DNA of 64,000 nt from CAVZCK01 sp963798805 (GTDB lineage: Bacteria > Pseudomonadota > Alphaproteobacteria > Rhizobiales > Rhodomicrobiaceae), in the NCBI GenBank assembly GCA_963798805.1, contig CAWCVC010000011.1, forward strand, positions 62,001 through 126,000, written 5' to 3'. A model generated the notes under the pieces. The model did not search any database and was not told where the DNA came from. It worked only from the letters and a program-made list of their open reading frames with translations. The stretch's first letter is position 1. Every line of letters starts with the position of its first letter. Shown in pieces: positions 8,676-18,572 of this stretch. A program made the position numbers and the translations under genes.

Positions 8676-11600
8676 ATGCGAATTGAGCGGCGCTTTACCC
8701 AGGCGGGACAGTCACCTTACGCAGATATCGAATTTCGTGAAGCGACCAGCGAAATCCGCAATCCGGACGGCTCGATCGTGTTCCGGCTGGAGAACATGCA
8801 GGTCCCGAGCCATTGGAGCCAGGTCGCAACCGACATTTTAGCGCAGAAATATTTCCGCAAGGCCGGTATCCCCGCCCGGCTGAAGAAGATCGAAGAGAAT
8901 TCCGTCCCCTCATGGCTGTGGCGCTCGGTCGCCGACACCGCCGCGCTCGCCGATCTCCTCGAAAACGAGCGCACCACCTCCGAAACCGATGCGCGCCAGG
9001 TTTTCGACCGTCTCGCCGGCACCTGGACGTATTGGGGCTGGAAGGGCGGCTATTTCTCCTCCGAGGAGGACGCCCGGGCCTTCTATGACGAGCATTGCTA
9101 CATGCTGGCCATGCAGATGGCGGCGCCGAACAGCCCGCAATGGTTCAACACCGGACTGCATTGGGCCTATGGCATCGATGGGCCGAGCCAGGGCCACTAT
9201 TATGTCGATTTCGAAACCGGCAAGCTCGCCCGCTCCGAGTCGGCCTATGAGCATCCGCAGCCGCATGCCTGCTTCATCCAGTCGATCGAGGATGATCTCG
9301 TCAACGAAAACGGCATCATGGATCTCTGGGTGCGCGAGGCGCGTCTGTTCAAATACGGCTCGGGCACCGGCACGAACTTCTCCAGGCTGCGCGCCGAGGG
9401 CGAGCGGCTGTCGGGCGGCGGTAAGTCTTCCGGCCTGATGAGCTTCCTCAAGATCGGCGACCGTGCGGCCGGCGCCATCAAGTCGGGCGGCACCACGCGG
9501 CGCGCGGCGAAGATGGTCATCGTCGATGCCGATCACCCGGATGTGGAGCAGTTCATCGAGTGGAAGGTAACCGAGGAGCAGAAGGTCGCCGCGCTTGTCT
9601 CCGGCTCGAAGGCCTGCGTCAAGCACTTGACCGCAATCATGAAGGCCTGCACGCTCTGCGACGGCGAGGACGACGACTGCTTCGATCCGGCAAAGAACCC
9701 GGCGCTGAAGCGGGAGATCCGCGCCGCGCGCAAGGCGCATGTGCCGGACAGCTACATCCAGCGCGTCATCCAGTTTGCGCGCCAGGGCTTCAGCGAGATC
9801 GAGTTCCCGACTTTCGATACCGATTGGGAGGGCGAGGCCTATCGCACAGTTTCGGGGCAGAACTCCAACAATACCGTCCGCGTCGATGACGAGTTCCTGA
9901 AGGCGGTCGAGAAGGACGGCGATTGGGATCTGACGTCGCGCACCGACGGGCGGACCATCAGGACAGTGAAGGCCCGCGATTTGTGGGACAAGATCGCCTA
10001 CGCCGCCTGGGCGTCGGCCGATCCGGGCCTGCAATTCCACACCACCATCAATGACTGGCACACCTGCCCGGCCTCCGGGCCGATCCGGGCCTCCAATCCG
10101 TGCTCGGAATATATGTTTCTGGACGACACGGCCTGCAACCTAGCCTCGCTGAACCTGATGGCCTTCCGCGACGCCAAGAAGCGGTTCGACGTCGACGGCT
10201 ACGCCCACGCGGTGCGCCTGTGGACCATCGTGCTGGAAATCTCGGTGACAATGGCGCAGTTCCCGTCCAGGCAGATCGCGGAACTCTCCTACCGGTACCG
10301 CACGCTCGGGCTCGGCTATGCCAATATTGGCGGCCTGCTGATGGCTTCGGGCATCGCCTATGATTCGGATGAAGGCCGGGCGCTTGCGGCTGCTCTGTCC
10401 TCGCTGATGACCGGTATGTCCTATGCGACCTCGGCCGAAATGGCGCAGCGTCTCGGCGCTTTTCCCGGCTATGAGGCGAACGCCCCGCACATGCTGCGCG
10501 TCATCCGCAATCACCGGCGCGCCGCCTATGGCGAGAGTTCCTGCTATGAGGGTCTGCACACCCTGCCAGTGCCGCTCGACAAGCATGCCTGCCCGAATCA
10601 GCGTCTGGTCTTTGCCGCGCGTCAGGTCTGGGACCGCGCCTTGGCGCTGGGCCAGAGCCACGGTTTCCGCAATGCCCAGGCGACGGTGATCGCGCCGACC
10701 GGCACCATCGGCCTCGTCATGGATTGCGACACCACCGGCATTGAGCCCGACTTCGCCATCGTCAAGTTCAAGAAGCTGGCCGGCGGCGGCTATTTCAAGA
10801 TCATCAACCGCGCCGTGCCGGAAGCCTTGCAGACGCTCGGCTACGGCAAGGCCACCATCCAGGGAATCGTCGATTATGCGGTCGGGCGCGGCACGCTTGC
10901 CGGAGCACCGCACATCAACCCTGAGAGCCTAGCGAAGAAGGGCTTCACCAAGCAACTGACCGAGAAGCTCGAAGCCGCCGTTAAAAGCGCTTTCGACATC
11001 AAATTCGCCTTCAACAAATGGACGCTGGGCGAAGAGTTCTGCACCGGCGTGCTCGGCGTCGGCAAGGCGGATCTCGACTCGCCGAAATTCGATATTCTCA
11101 CCCATCTCGGCTTCACCAAGGCGCAGATCGAGGCGGCGAACGAATATTGCTGCGGCGCCATGACAGTCGAGGGCGCGCCGGGGCTGAAGCCGGAGCATCT
11201 GCCGGTGTTCGACTGCGCCAACCCTTGCGGGCGCAAAGGCAAACGCTTCCTCTCGGCGGAAAGCCACATTCGCATGCTGGCGGCGGTGCAGCCTTTCATT
11301 TCGGGCGCGATCTCCAAGACCATCAACATGCCGAACAATGCGACGGTCGAGGATTGCAAGAGCGCCTATACGCTCTCCTGGAAGCTGGGGCTGAAAGCCA
11401 ACGCGCTCTATCGCGACGGCTCGAAGCTTTCCCAGCCGCTGCAGGCGCAACTGCTTAGCGACGAGGAAGAGGAGGACGACGCCGAGCCGTTCATCGCGGA
11501 GAAGCCGACGCAGAAGCATGTGGAGTTGGTCGCCGAGCGCATCGTCGAGCGAATCATCGAGCGCGATCGCGAGGTCGCGAAACGGCAGAAGCTGCCCAAC

Positions 11601-12374
11601 CGGCGCAAGGGCTACACCCAGAAGGCCGTAGTCGGCGGGCACAAGGTCTATTTGCGCACCGGCGAGTACGAAGACGGCGCCCTCGGCGAGTTATTCATAG
11701 ATATGCACAAGGAAGGCGCAGCTTTTCGGTCACTTATGAACAACTTTGCCATCGCCATCAGCCTCGGTCTCCAGTACGGCGTCCCGCTCGAGGAGTATGT
11801 CGACGCCTTCACCTTCACCCGCTTCGAGCCGGCCGGCATGGTTCAAGGAAATGATACGATCAAGAGCGCAACCTCCATTCTTGACTATATTTTCCGCGAG
11901 CTCGCCGTCTCCTATCTCGGACGCAGCGACCTCGCCCACGTCAATCCGGAGGACATCGGCAACACAACGGTCGGTGGCGGCGTCGCCGACGATCGGGGCC
12001 ATGCGGCGGTCGTTGCGGACAGATATATGAGCAGGGGCTTGATGCGCGGCGCACTTAACAATAAGGTTGTCGTCGTTTCGGGCCAGGCTGTCGAGGCAGC
12101 GAGTGGGGGTAATGGTCCGGTTGCCAAAATCATGCAGGCGCTGGAAGCGTCGATCGGGCATGTTCATGGCAACACGGCCGTAGCGATTACGCCGCCCGCT
12201 CAGCTTCACAGTCACGCCGCTCCCGTCGAGCGGTCCGAAAGCGCTCTTCGCGTAGAAGCCCGGATCAAGGGCTATGAGGGCGAAGCTTGTGGCGAGTGTG
12301 GAAACTTTACGCTGGTCCGCAATGGCACGTGTCTGAAGTGCGACACATGCGGGTCCACCAGCGGGTGTTCCTGA
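8676..12374 (+). CDS. nrdJ: Adenosylcobalamin-dependent (class II) ribonucleoside-diphosphate reductase
   Basis: 1232-residue enzyme making deoxyribonucleotides without oxygen dependence, using B12. Supporting motifs are FKYGSGTGTNFSRLR, the active-site loop NPCSEYMFLDDTACNLASLN (radical cysteine and partner asparagine/glutamate), ATVIAPTGTIGLVMDCDTTG in the barrel, and a C-terminal cysteine cluster (CGECGNF, CLKCDTCG) typical of the thioredoxin-reducible tail. An upstream in-frame extension is open, but the ATG at 8676 follows AGAGGGGA and matches the family MRIERRFT opening. A GGCTGC-GCTT-GCAGCC hairpin at 12423-12440 follows the gene but has no T-tract. Likely the main reductase of the organism. 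Confidence 0.97.
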   Translation: MRIERRFTQAGQSPYADIEFREATSEIRNPDGSIVFRLENMQVPSHWSQVATDILAQKYFRKAGIPARLKKIEENSVPSWLWRSVADTAALADLLENERTTSETDARQVFDRLAGTWTYWGWKGGYFSSEEDARAFYDEHCYMLAMQMAAPNSPQWFNTGLHWAYGIDGPSQGHYYVDFETGKLARSESAYEHPQPHACFIQSIEDDLVNENGIMDLWVREARLFKYGSGTGTNFSRLRAEGERLSGGGKSSGLMSFLKIGDRAAGAIKSGGTTRRAAKMVIVDADHPDVEQFIEWKVTEEQKVAALVSGSKACVKHLTAIMKACTLCDGEDDDCFDPAKNPALKREIRAARKAHVPDSYIQRVIQFARQGFSEIEFPTFDTDWEGEAYRTVSGQNSNNTVRVDDEFLKAVEKDGDWDLTSRTDGRTIRTVKARDLWDKIAYAAWASADPGLQFHTTINDWHTCPASGPIRASNPCSEYMFLDDTACNLASLNLMAFRDAKKRFDVDGYAHAVRLWTIVLEISVTMAQFPSRQIAELSYRYRTLGLGYANIGGLLMASGIAYDSDEGRALAAALSSLMTGMSYATSAEMAQRLGAFPGYEANAPHMLRVIRNHRRAAYGESSCYEGLHTLPVPLDKHACPNQRLVFAARQVWDRALALGQSHGFRNAQATVIAPTGTIGLVMDCDTTGIEPDFAIVKFKKLAGGGYFKIINRAVPEALQTLGYGKATIQGIVDYAVGRGTLAGAPHINPESLAKKGFTKQLTEKLEAAVKSAFDIKFAFNKWTLGEEFCTGVLGVGKADLDSPKFDILTHLGFTKAQIEAANEYCCGAMTVEGAPGLKPEHLPVFDCANPCGRKGKRFLSAESHIRMLAAVQPFISGAISKTINMPNNATVEDCKSAYTLSWKLGLKANALYRDGSKLSQPLQAQLLSDEEEEDDAEPFIAEKPTQKHVELVAERIVERIIERDREVAKRQKLPNRRKGYTQKAVVGGHKVYLRTGEYEDGALGELFIDMHKEGAAFRSLMNNFAIAISLGLQYGVPLEEYVDAFTFTRFEPAGMVQGNDTIKSATSILDYIFRELAVSYLGRSDLAHVNPEDIGNTTVGGGVADDRGHAAVVADRYMSRGLMRGALNNKVVVVSGQAVEAASGGNGPVAKIMQALEASIGHVHGNTAVAITPPAQLHSHAAPVERSESALRVEARIKGYEGEACGECGNFTLVRNGTCLKCDTCGSTSGCS

Positions 12375-12519
12375 GTTCCTGAGTTTGTAAGCAAGTGTCC
12401 GGATGCCGCCGAAGGCAGGGCTTGGCTGCGCTTGCAGCCATGCCGTCATTCGGGTGGGTGCGTTTCGGTCTGTTCCTCATATCGATGTGCGGGGGCAGCC
12501 TAAACGGCTGACAATATTC

Positions 12520-13236
12520 ATGGGAATTCTTTCGACCGAAGAAGCAGGTCATCTCGAGTCCATCGTCTATTTCCTCAGCGAAGCCCTGCGGGCCGCGCTC
12601 GAGGCGGGTGACCGGCTTCAGCAAAGTCCGTGCAGCATGCCGCAATTCACGCCGGCCATGGACTGCGCGGAAATCGCCGGGAAGCTTGCCAGCTTCCGCC
12701 AGCACGTGAACGAGCTGTGGAGCGGCGAGATGCTGATGCTGACGAAGATCCTGCGGGCGCGCGATCTGGCCAAGGAGCTGCGGCTTTACGAGCCCGGTCT
12801 GAAGCCGGAGATCGACACCTTCCGGCTGGCGACGGTGATGGCGACGGATCTGCGCGACCTGCTTCTCCCCGATGCCGAGAATGTCTTCAACGGCGGCGTG
12901 CAACCCAAGCGCTTCCTCGAAGCACGCGGCTATCCGGAGACCGAGGCGGAGATGCTCGGCAAGCCGCTGCTCGGCTATAAAATGGCGGGACAGCTCGATG
13001 TCAGGCTGCTGCTCGGCGCCTGCGAGACGCTGCATTTCGGTCTCGCCGCTCGTTATGGCTTCGATTCGCTGCCGTCTCACGCAATGGTCGCGGGCCGCGC
13101 ACCGCATCGGGCTCGCATCGAGGTCGAAGAGCCGCTCCTGCTGACCGATCTGATGGAAATCGTTCCGGACGATCACGTCGTGCCGCCTTTCGACTGGCAG
13201 GAGCTCTTGATCGACCGCGTAGCGCTGCAGCATTAA
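12520..13236 (+). CDS. Hypothetical protein
   Basis: 238-residue soluble, mostly helical protein with no signal peptide or membrane segment. I recognise no family. The first half is rich in leucine and acidic residues (about 3-85); the second half contains a GYPETEAEMLGKPLLGYK stretch. The start at ATG 12520 lacks a clear ribosome site, and the frame stays open upstream to 12403, so the N terminus is uncertain. GC and codon use look like the neighbours, and the length of open frame supports a real gene. It stands alone between nrdJ and the convergent cpdR. Confidence 0.55.
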   Translation: MGILSTEEAGHLESIVYFLSEALRAALEAGDRLQQSPCSMPQFTPAMDCAEIAGKLASFRQHVNELWSGEMLMLTKILRARDLAKELRLYEPGLKPEIDTFRLATVMATDLRDLLLPDAENVFNGGVQPKRFLEARGYPETEAEMLGKPLLGYKMAGQLDVRLLLGACETLHFGLAARYGFDSLPSHAMVAGRAPHRARIEVEEPLLLTDLMEIVPDDHVVPPFDWQELLIDRVALQH

Positions 13237-13275
13237 GGGGCTGCTGAAAAACTCAAGCGCAGCGTCATTGTCGTC

Positions 13276-13340
13276 ATTCCCGCCCAAGCGGGAATCCGGC
13301 AAAATCGATGCGTGCGCTGGATGCCCGCCTGTGCGGGCAT
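13276..13340. repeat. Paired-hairpin REP-like element
   Basis: Two perfect 8-bp hairpins, ATTCCCGC-CCAA-GCGGGAAT (13276-13295) and ATGCCCGC-CTGT-GCGGGCAT (13321-13340), flank a 25-base spacer beginning CCGGC and ending GCTGG. This is the familiar cattcccgc...gcgggaat layout of dispersed bacterial palindromes. It lies between the convergent hypothetical gene and cpdR, where it could also limit read-through. A short related hairpin occurs inside the IS630 transposase at 22123-22146. Confidence 0.7.
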
Positions 13341-13379
13341 AACCAGTTTGGCGGGTTTTTGGCTTTTTTCGGCGCCCCG

Positions 13380-13745
13380 TTAAGCAGCAAGCAGACGGTC
13401 GACCTCGTGGACAAGCTCGCGCAGATGCACGGGCTTGGACAGGATGCGCGCCTCGCGCGGCGCGTTGGAATCCGGGTGCAGGGCGACCGCCGCGAAGCCG
13501 GTGATGAACATGATCTTCATCTCGGGATGAAGCTCGGTCGCGCGCTTGGCGAGCTCGATGCCATCCATCTCTGGCATGACGATATCCGTCAGGAGCAGCG
13601 TGAAGCGCCGGCTCTGCAGGCACTCGTAGGCCTCAGCGCCGTTCGAGAACGAGACAACCTCGTAGCCTGCGCGCTCCAGCGCCTTAACCAGGAAGCGGCG
13701 CATCGACTCGTCGTCTTCGGCGAGGAGGATACAGGGCATCGTCAT
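13380..13745 (-). CDS. cpdR: Single-domain response regulator CpdR
   Basis: 121-residue stand-alone receiver domain. The acidic pocket is EDD (10-12), the phosphorylation site is Asp54 in LLLTDIVMPEMDG, and the C-terminal FITGFAAVAL and SKPVHLRELVHEV segments match CpdR closely. In Caulobacter and rhizobia, unphosphorylated CpdR delivers substrates to the ClpXP protease and CckA-ChpT phosphorelay controls it. No output domain is present, as expected. It is transcribed away from the PodJ-like gene and convergent with the hypothetical protein. The assignment rests on sequence similarity of the whole domain. Confidence 0.92.
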   Translation of the reverse strand: MTMPCILLAEDDESMRRFLVKALERAGYEVVSFSNGAEAYECLQSRRFTLLLTDIVMPEMDGIELAKRATELHPEMKIMFITGFAAVALHPDSNAPREARILSKPVHLRELVHEVDRLLAA

Positions 13746-13917
13746 GGTTGCTGACTTCTCGCTTAAATCTCAGGTACAACCCGGCGTTGACGGTCATCGA
13801 ATGACATGCCGGCTGAACAGAAACTAACCGATCCACGAAGAAAATCGAGAGGTATCATTAGATTAACCTTACCTGCACCGGTTAACACTATTCACCGGCT
13901 TTAAAAACCTAGGGCGC

Positions 13918-14409
13918 CTACGAGGCGGAAGTTTGGCGTGTTCCGATGAAATGCAACTCTACCTTGCGCTGATGGGGCCGGGCCCTGTGCTCGATCACAT
14001 AGATGCCTTGCCAGGTGCCGAGGGCGGTGCGCCCTTCGATAACCGGGATGGAGAGGCTGACCGAGGTCAGCATGGATTTGATATGTGCCGGCATGTCGTC
14101 CGGGCCTTCGCTCTGATGCCGGTAAGATGCGCCCTCGGGCGCCAGCCTCGCAAGGACGGTCTCGAGATCGAGCCGCACGTCCGGATCGGCATTTTCCTGA
14201 ATGGTGAGCGAGGCCGACGTATGGGCGATAAAGACCGTAAGCAGCCCGTCCTCGGCGCCGATTTCGCCCAGCCAGTCGCGAACGGCGCGCGTGATCTCGG
14301 TAAAGCCCTGACCGCTCGTGCGCACGGAAAGCCTATGGTGCGCCTGCGCAAAGCCTGTCTCGGCGGCCCGCCGCGAAGCCTGTTCTGGTGAGGTGGCCTT
14401 TTCGATCAT
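13918..14409 (-). CDS. yjbQ: YjbQ/UPF0047 family protein (secondary thiamine-phosphate synthase family)
   Basis: 163-residue protein of the YjbQ (UPF0047, TIGR00149) family. Conserved blocks are FIAHTSASLTIQENADPDVR, DDMPAHIKSMLTSVSLSIPV, the LGTWQGIYVIEHR strand and a final KVELHFIG. Some members can replace thiamine-phosphate synthase in vivo, but the physiological role is unsettled. About 25 N-terminal residues before the core are variable. It stands upstream of cpdR on the same strand with a 170-base gap holding a TTAACC/GGTTAA inverted repeat (13863-13885). Confidence 0.88.
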   Translation of the reverse strand: MIEKATSPEQASRRAAETGFAQAHHRLSVRTSGQGFTEITRAVRDWLGEIGAEDGLLTVFIAHTSASLTIQENADPDVRLDLETVLARLAPEGASYRHQSEGPDDMPAHIKSMLTSVSLSIPVIEGRTALGTWQGIYVIEHRARPHQRKVELHFIGTRQTSAS

Positions 14410-14768
14410 ACGATAAGCGTATATCGAGCCCAGTAAATATTAATACCGTAACGTCCCATACTCTTGCTCCCAACTCAAGCGACGCGTTGGCCGCTCCCGA
14501 TTTTCCACATCATCGCTCGCGTGCCGCTGCGCCGCTCCGGGCCATGACTGTGTCATAAGGGAACAGACTTTTTTTTGAAAAACTCCAATGCTTTACTGAA
14601 TATTTACTCGGCCGGGCAACAGTCGAAGTTGATTTGTTTGCGTTAAGTCGCGGGTCAAGTTTTTCACGCTCCCCAAAGCAGGCCGGAACGCCGTCTCGTC
14701 TCATCCGTCAAGCAGGTCCGCCGCCGGGGGAGCCTCATCGCTCCAGTTGAGCGCATTCGGGACGAGCC
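14410..14768. other. Divergent intergenic region between yjbQ and the PodJ-like gene
   Basis: About 360 bases, AT-richer near 14415-14640, with TTTTTTTGAAAAA and repeated TTTACT-like stretches. It must contain the promoters of both divergent genes. I could not assign defined promoter boxes. A 64-codon leftward frame at 14510-14704 shows no family resemblance and is probably chance. Confidence 0.4.
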
Positions 14769-17474
14769 ATGATTTCGAAAGCCCATCCGGGGGCTGGGCG
14801 CCCTCTCTCAACTCCACCGGCCGCCCCGCCCAGCGCCGGCTTCGCCGCGGACTTTGCCGATCTGGCGCGCCGCTATGAGAGCGCCGAGGCCGCGCGGCAC
14901 AGTCCGGAGGCGGAGGACCTCATTCGGCGCTATCTTTCCGAAATTCACAGCTACAGAAAGGCCGGCAACGTCGCCCTTCGCGAGCTCGAGAACCGTCTCG
15001 CCGCGCTTTCGGAGCCGCGCAGGCTGGCGGGAGCGCCTCGCGAAAACCGCTCGTCGCCCGCCTCGGTGCTGATGCAGCCGTCGCTGGAGGAAACCGATCC
15101 GGCTAAAGAGACGGGCCGCTCGCTCGCCGACCGGCTGCGTGAGCTTTCGACCTATCTCCATGCCGATCTGACCAAGCAGGAACAGGAGCAGGCCCAGGCA
15201 GCCGCGCCACGCCGCGATCCCGCACCGCGCGCCGCCGAGAGCTGGCGCGACGAGCCTGCCGCTCCGTTCCAGCCGGCTCAGCCTGAGCCGCGGCCTCAGC
15301 CTGCCCGGCCCCAACCGGAGCCCGACGCACGTGCGCCCCGCCAGCCCGGCGCTCATAAGATCACGCCGAACACGCCGGTGCTCGACCGGGCCTGGTTCGA
15401 GGAGCGCTTCGCCACGATGCGCGCCTCGATCGACCAGCTTGCCGAGAACATACCGACCCAGAGACTCGATACGCTGGAGACGCAGTTCCATCAGCTGATG
15501 CTGAAGCTGGACTCGCGCGAAAAGGACCGCTCCGTCGCCGCCGTCGAGGCCGGGCTGAAGAAGCTGGCCGCCTATCTCGAAGACAACAAGCAATGGAGCG
15601 TCGCCCATGACGCCCGTGTTCGCGGCGTCGAGGAGCGGCTCGATCAGCTCAGCGGGCTGGTCGCCCAGTCACACGCCGCGCTTTCGGCAACGGCCAAGGG
15701 GCTGGAGATCGTCGCGCGCGGCACCGGGCCGCATCTGGCGCGGCAAACCGCAGATCTCGTTACCCAGAAGCTCGAGCCGCGTCTCGATATGCTCGACGCC
15801 ACCGCCGCGCCGATCGGCCGGCTGACCGGCGAGGTCGCCTCACTGTCCGCCCACTCCGCACAGCTTGCCAGAAACACCAACGAGCGCCTGAAGCAGCTTC
15901 AGCATTGTCTCGACGAGAGCCTCGACCGCCTCGCCGACGTCGAAAAGAGCCAGCGCGCCGGGGCCGGCACCGCCACCCCCCCCTCCTATGACGGCGATGA
16001 CTACGACTACGACGATGATGACGATTACGACGACACGCCCGGCGGCGCCGCACAGCGCGCCGCCCGTCTCGCGGGAGAGGGCCTGAGGAGCGCTCCGCCC
16101 GAGAGCGGCGAACCGGTCCGCTACCGGATCCCCTATGGCGAGTTCCTACCGGAGGAAGAGCGCCGTCATTCGCGCACCGGCCTGATCGTCGCGGCGATCA
16201 TTCTGCTGCTGGCGAGCGCCGCCATGCTCTATCTCAATCTCCGCGACAAAGGCCACAGCGGCCTGTTGTCGAGCGCCTGGTTCTGGAGCAGCGCACCTCA
16301 GCGCAGCGTTGCAGACGCGGCGCCCACGCCGGTGACCACCGCCTCACTCACAGGCAAGCGGAGCGACCGCATCTCCGCAGTCGTGCCCGGTCTCAGCGTC
16401 TCCGACGGCGTCGTCGTGACCAGCATCAAGGCCGATGAAATCGCCAAAGAGCCGGCCGGCAAAGAGGGGGGCCCCGGCGCGCTCGCCGCTGCGGAGCCCT
16501 TCGATCCGGCGAGTCCCAGCCAGCCCGACGCGCCGCAGGTGACCGGGGCCGATCACAAGACCGATAGCCTCAACAAGGCCGCGGTCGAGGGGGACGCCAA
16601 TGCGCAGTTCTCGGTCGGCGAAACCTATCTGGAAGGCCGCGACATCGAAGGGCAGCTCCCGATGACCGAAAAACTCTCGAGAGCCGCGCGCTGGTTTCGC
16701 CGTGCCGCCGAGAACGGTCATGTGCCTTCGCAATACCGGCTCGCCACGCTTTACGAGCTCGGCCAGGGTGCACCGAAAGACCCGGCAGAGGCCATGCGCT
16801 GGTATGAACGCGCGGCTGAGCACGGCAACATCAAGGCCATGCACAATCTCGCCGTGCTGTCCATCAATGGCAGCCTGCGGACATCGAATTACCTGACCGC
16901 GGCGAAATGGTTTGCGGCCGCCGCCGAGCACGGGCTGCGCGACAGCCAGTATAATCTCGGCGTGCTTTATGAGCGCGGCCTCGGCGTTCCGAAGGACGCG
17001 GAAAAGTCTTATGAATGGTTTACGCTCGCCGCCGATCAGGGCGACGCCAAGGCCGTGGAGAAGCGCGATCAGCTCGAGGGCCAGCTCACGGCGGCACAGC
17101 TTGATGGCGCCGAGCGGTTCGTGGCCAAATGGACGCCGGCCAAGATCGACCAGGCGGCCAATGGCACCGCGCCCGAGCCGCCGGTGCGGGAGGCCCAACA
17201 CGTCGATCCGGTGATAACCCCGAAAACGCCGAGCGCCCAGCTCATGAAGGCGTCCTGGACGACCGAGGTCACCGCGATGGACTCGATCGTGGCGGATGCG
17301 CAGCGGCTGTTGCGCAAGCTCGGATACAGGCCCGGTCCTGTCGATGGCATTCTCGGCCCCAGAACAATCGCCGCGATCCGGACCTTCGAGGAAAAGGCCG
17401 GTCTGCCGGCAAGCGGACGACCGACCAAGGCGCTGGTATCGAAAATGGCATCCGCGCTGCCTCGGCCGGCGTGA
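14769..17474 (+). CDS. PodJ-like polarity protein with coiled coil, one TM helix, SEL1 repeats and peptidoglycan-binding domain
   Basis: 901 residues. The N-terminal two thirds are cytoplasmic: a Pro/Ala/Arg-rich linker (about 130-195), then long predicted coiled coil (about 200-395). An acidic Asp/Tyr tract (about 405-423) precedes one hydrophobic segment (about 470-490). The C-terminal part should be periplasmic: at least three SEL1-type repeats (about 607-760, e.g. AQFSVGETYLEGR, YRLATLYELGQG, YNLGVLYERGLG) and a PG_binding_1 domain (about 839-897, LGYRPGPVDGILGPRTIAAI). This architecture is that of Caulobacter/Agrobacterium PodJ, which organises the new cell pole. The order matches; orthology is inferred. 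Confidence 0.85.
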   Translation: MISKAHPGAGRPLSTPPAAPPSAGFAADFADLARRYESAEAARHSPEAEDLIRRYLSEIHSYRKAGNVALRELENRLAALSEPRRLAGAPRENRSSPASVLMQPSLEETDPAKETGRSLADRLRELSTYLHADLTKQEQEQAQAAAPRRDPAPRAAESWRDEPAAPFQPAQPEPRPQPARPQPEPDARAPRQPGAHKITPNTPVLDRAWFEERFATMRASIDQLAENIPTQRLDTLETQFHQLMLKLDSREKDRSVAAVEAGLKKLAAYLEDNKQWSVAHDARVRGVEERLDQLSGLVAQSHAALSATAKGLEIVARGTGPHLARQTADLVTQKLEPRLDMLDATAAPIGRLTGEVASLSAHSAQLARNTNERLKQLQHCLDESLDRLADVEKSQRAGAGTATPPSYDGDDYDYDDDDDYDDTPGGAAQRAARLAGEGLRSAPPESGEPVRYRIPYGEFLPEEERRHSRTGLIVAAIILLLASAAMLYLNLRDKGHSGLLSSAWFWSSAPQRSVADAAPTPVTTASLTGKRSDRISAVVPGLSVSDGVVVTSIKADEIAKEPAGKEGGPGALAAAEPFDPASPSQPDAPQVTGADHKTDSLNKAAVEGDANAQFSVGETYLEGRDIEGQLPMTEKLSRAARWFRRAAENGHVPSQYRLATLYELGQGAPKDPAEAMRWYERAAEHGNIKAMHNLAVLSINGSLRTSNYLTAAKWFAAAAEHGLRDSQYNLGVLYERGLGVPKDAEKSYEWFTLAADQGDAKAVEKRDQLEGQLTAAQLDGAERFVAKWTPAKIDQAANGTAPEPPVREAQHVDPVITPKTPSAQLMKASWTTEVTAMDSIVADAQRLLRKLGYRPGPVDGILGPRTIAAIRTFEEKAGLPASGRPTKALVSKMASALPRPA

Positions 17475-17639
17475 TCGAAAAATCATTCCGCCGGATAAAG
17501 TCGACTGTGCCGGAGGGCCGCATTGACGTGCGGTCCTCCTTCTGTTTTATCAGCCGTAATTTCCGCAAACGCTTCAACTTCCAAGGGGGAGGTCCAGGCT
17601 CGCTTGATCATCCGCTAAGCGGCCCCCGGATGTCGGTCC

Positions 17640-18572
17640 ATGCAGATTTATCTGCCCATCGCCGAGACCTCGGTCAACATCTTCACCATCTTCGGCATGG
17701 GGGCGGCAGTGGGCTTCCTGTCGGGAATGTTCGGTGTGGGCGGCGGCTTCCTGATTACACCTTTGCTGATGCTGTCCGGCATCCCAGCAGCCGTTGCCAT
17801 TGCGACCGGCGCCAATCAGGTCGTGGCCAGCTCGGTTTCCGGCACGATCACGCAGTGGCGGCGCGGCAATGTCGATTTCCGTATGGGCACGATACTGCTG
17901 ATCGGCGGCATCTTCGGCGCCTTTATCGGGGTGCAGATCGTCAAGATCCTCGAAGCCACCGGCCAGATCGAAATCGTCATCTCGCTGCTCTATACCGTGT
18001 TTCTGAGCGGCATCGGCATACTCATGCTCAGCGAGAGCCTGCGCGCGATCTACCGGGCCCGCACCGGCAAATCGCCCTCGGCGCGCAAGCCGGGCCAGCA
18101 TAACTGGGTGCACGGCCTGCCCTTCAGGATGCGCTTTCAGCGTTCCAAGCTCTATATCAGCGCAGTGCCGCCTTTGATGATCGGCTTCGCCGTCGGCCTG
18201 CTCTCCGGCATCCTCGGCGTCGGCGGCGGCTTCATCATGGTGCCGGCGATGATCTATCTGTTGAAAATGCCGACCAAGGTCGTCATCGGCACATCGCTGT
18301 TTCAGGTGATCTTCGTCGCCGGAGTGACCACCATCTTTCACGCCGCCGCCAACTATGCCGTCGACCTGCTCCTGGCGTTCGTGCTGATGGTCGGCGGCGT
18401 CATCGGCGCGCAATTCGGCGTCAGCGCCGGCCAGAAGCTGCGCGGCGAGCATTTGCGGGCTCTGCTGGCGCTGCTCGTGCTCGGCGTGTCGCTTCGGCTG
18501 GTCCTGGATCTGTTCACGACGCCGCCCGAGAAATATTCGCTCGACACCCAGATCGCGAGGCAGACGCCGTGA
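17640..18572 (+). CDS. TauE/SafE family membrane permease (sulfite/anion exporter type)
   Basis: 310-residue membrane protein with about eight hydrophobic segments and the two family repeats, GFLSGMFGVGGGFLITPLL near residue 25 and GLLSGILGVGGGFIMVPAM near residue 187. TauE/SafE proteins export sulfite, sulfoacetate or related anions; the substrate cannot be read from sequence. The stop overlaps the GTG start of the next gene by four bases (GTGA), so the two are translated together. This pairing with a TIGR02186 protein is common in alphaproteobacteria. Confidence 0.9.
   Translation: MQIYLPIAETSVNIFTIFGMGAAVGFLSGMFGVGGGFLITPLLMLSGIPAAVAIATGANQVVASSVSGTITQWRRGNVDFRMGTILLIGGIFGAFIGVQIVKILEATGQIEIVISLLYTVFLSGIGILMLSESLRAIYRARTGKSPSARKPGQHNWVHGLPFRMRFQRSKLYISAVPPLMIGFAVGLLSGILGVGGGFIMVPAMIYLLKMPTKVVIGTSLFQVIFVAGVTTIFHAAANYAVDLLLAFVLMVGGVIGAQFGVSAGQKLRGEHLRALLALLVLGVSLRLVLDLFTTPPEKYSLDTQIARQTP

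Noticed and set aside
13863..13885. CtrA-type binding site between cpdR and yjbQ
   Set aside because: TTAACC and GGTTAA form an inverted repeat with 11-base spacing, not the TTAA-N7-TTAA direct arrangement of CtrA boxes.
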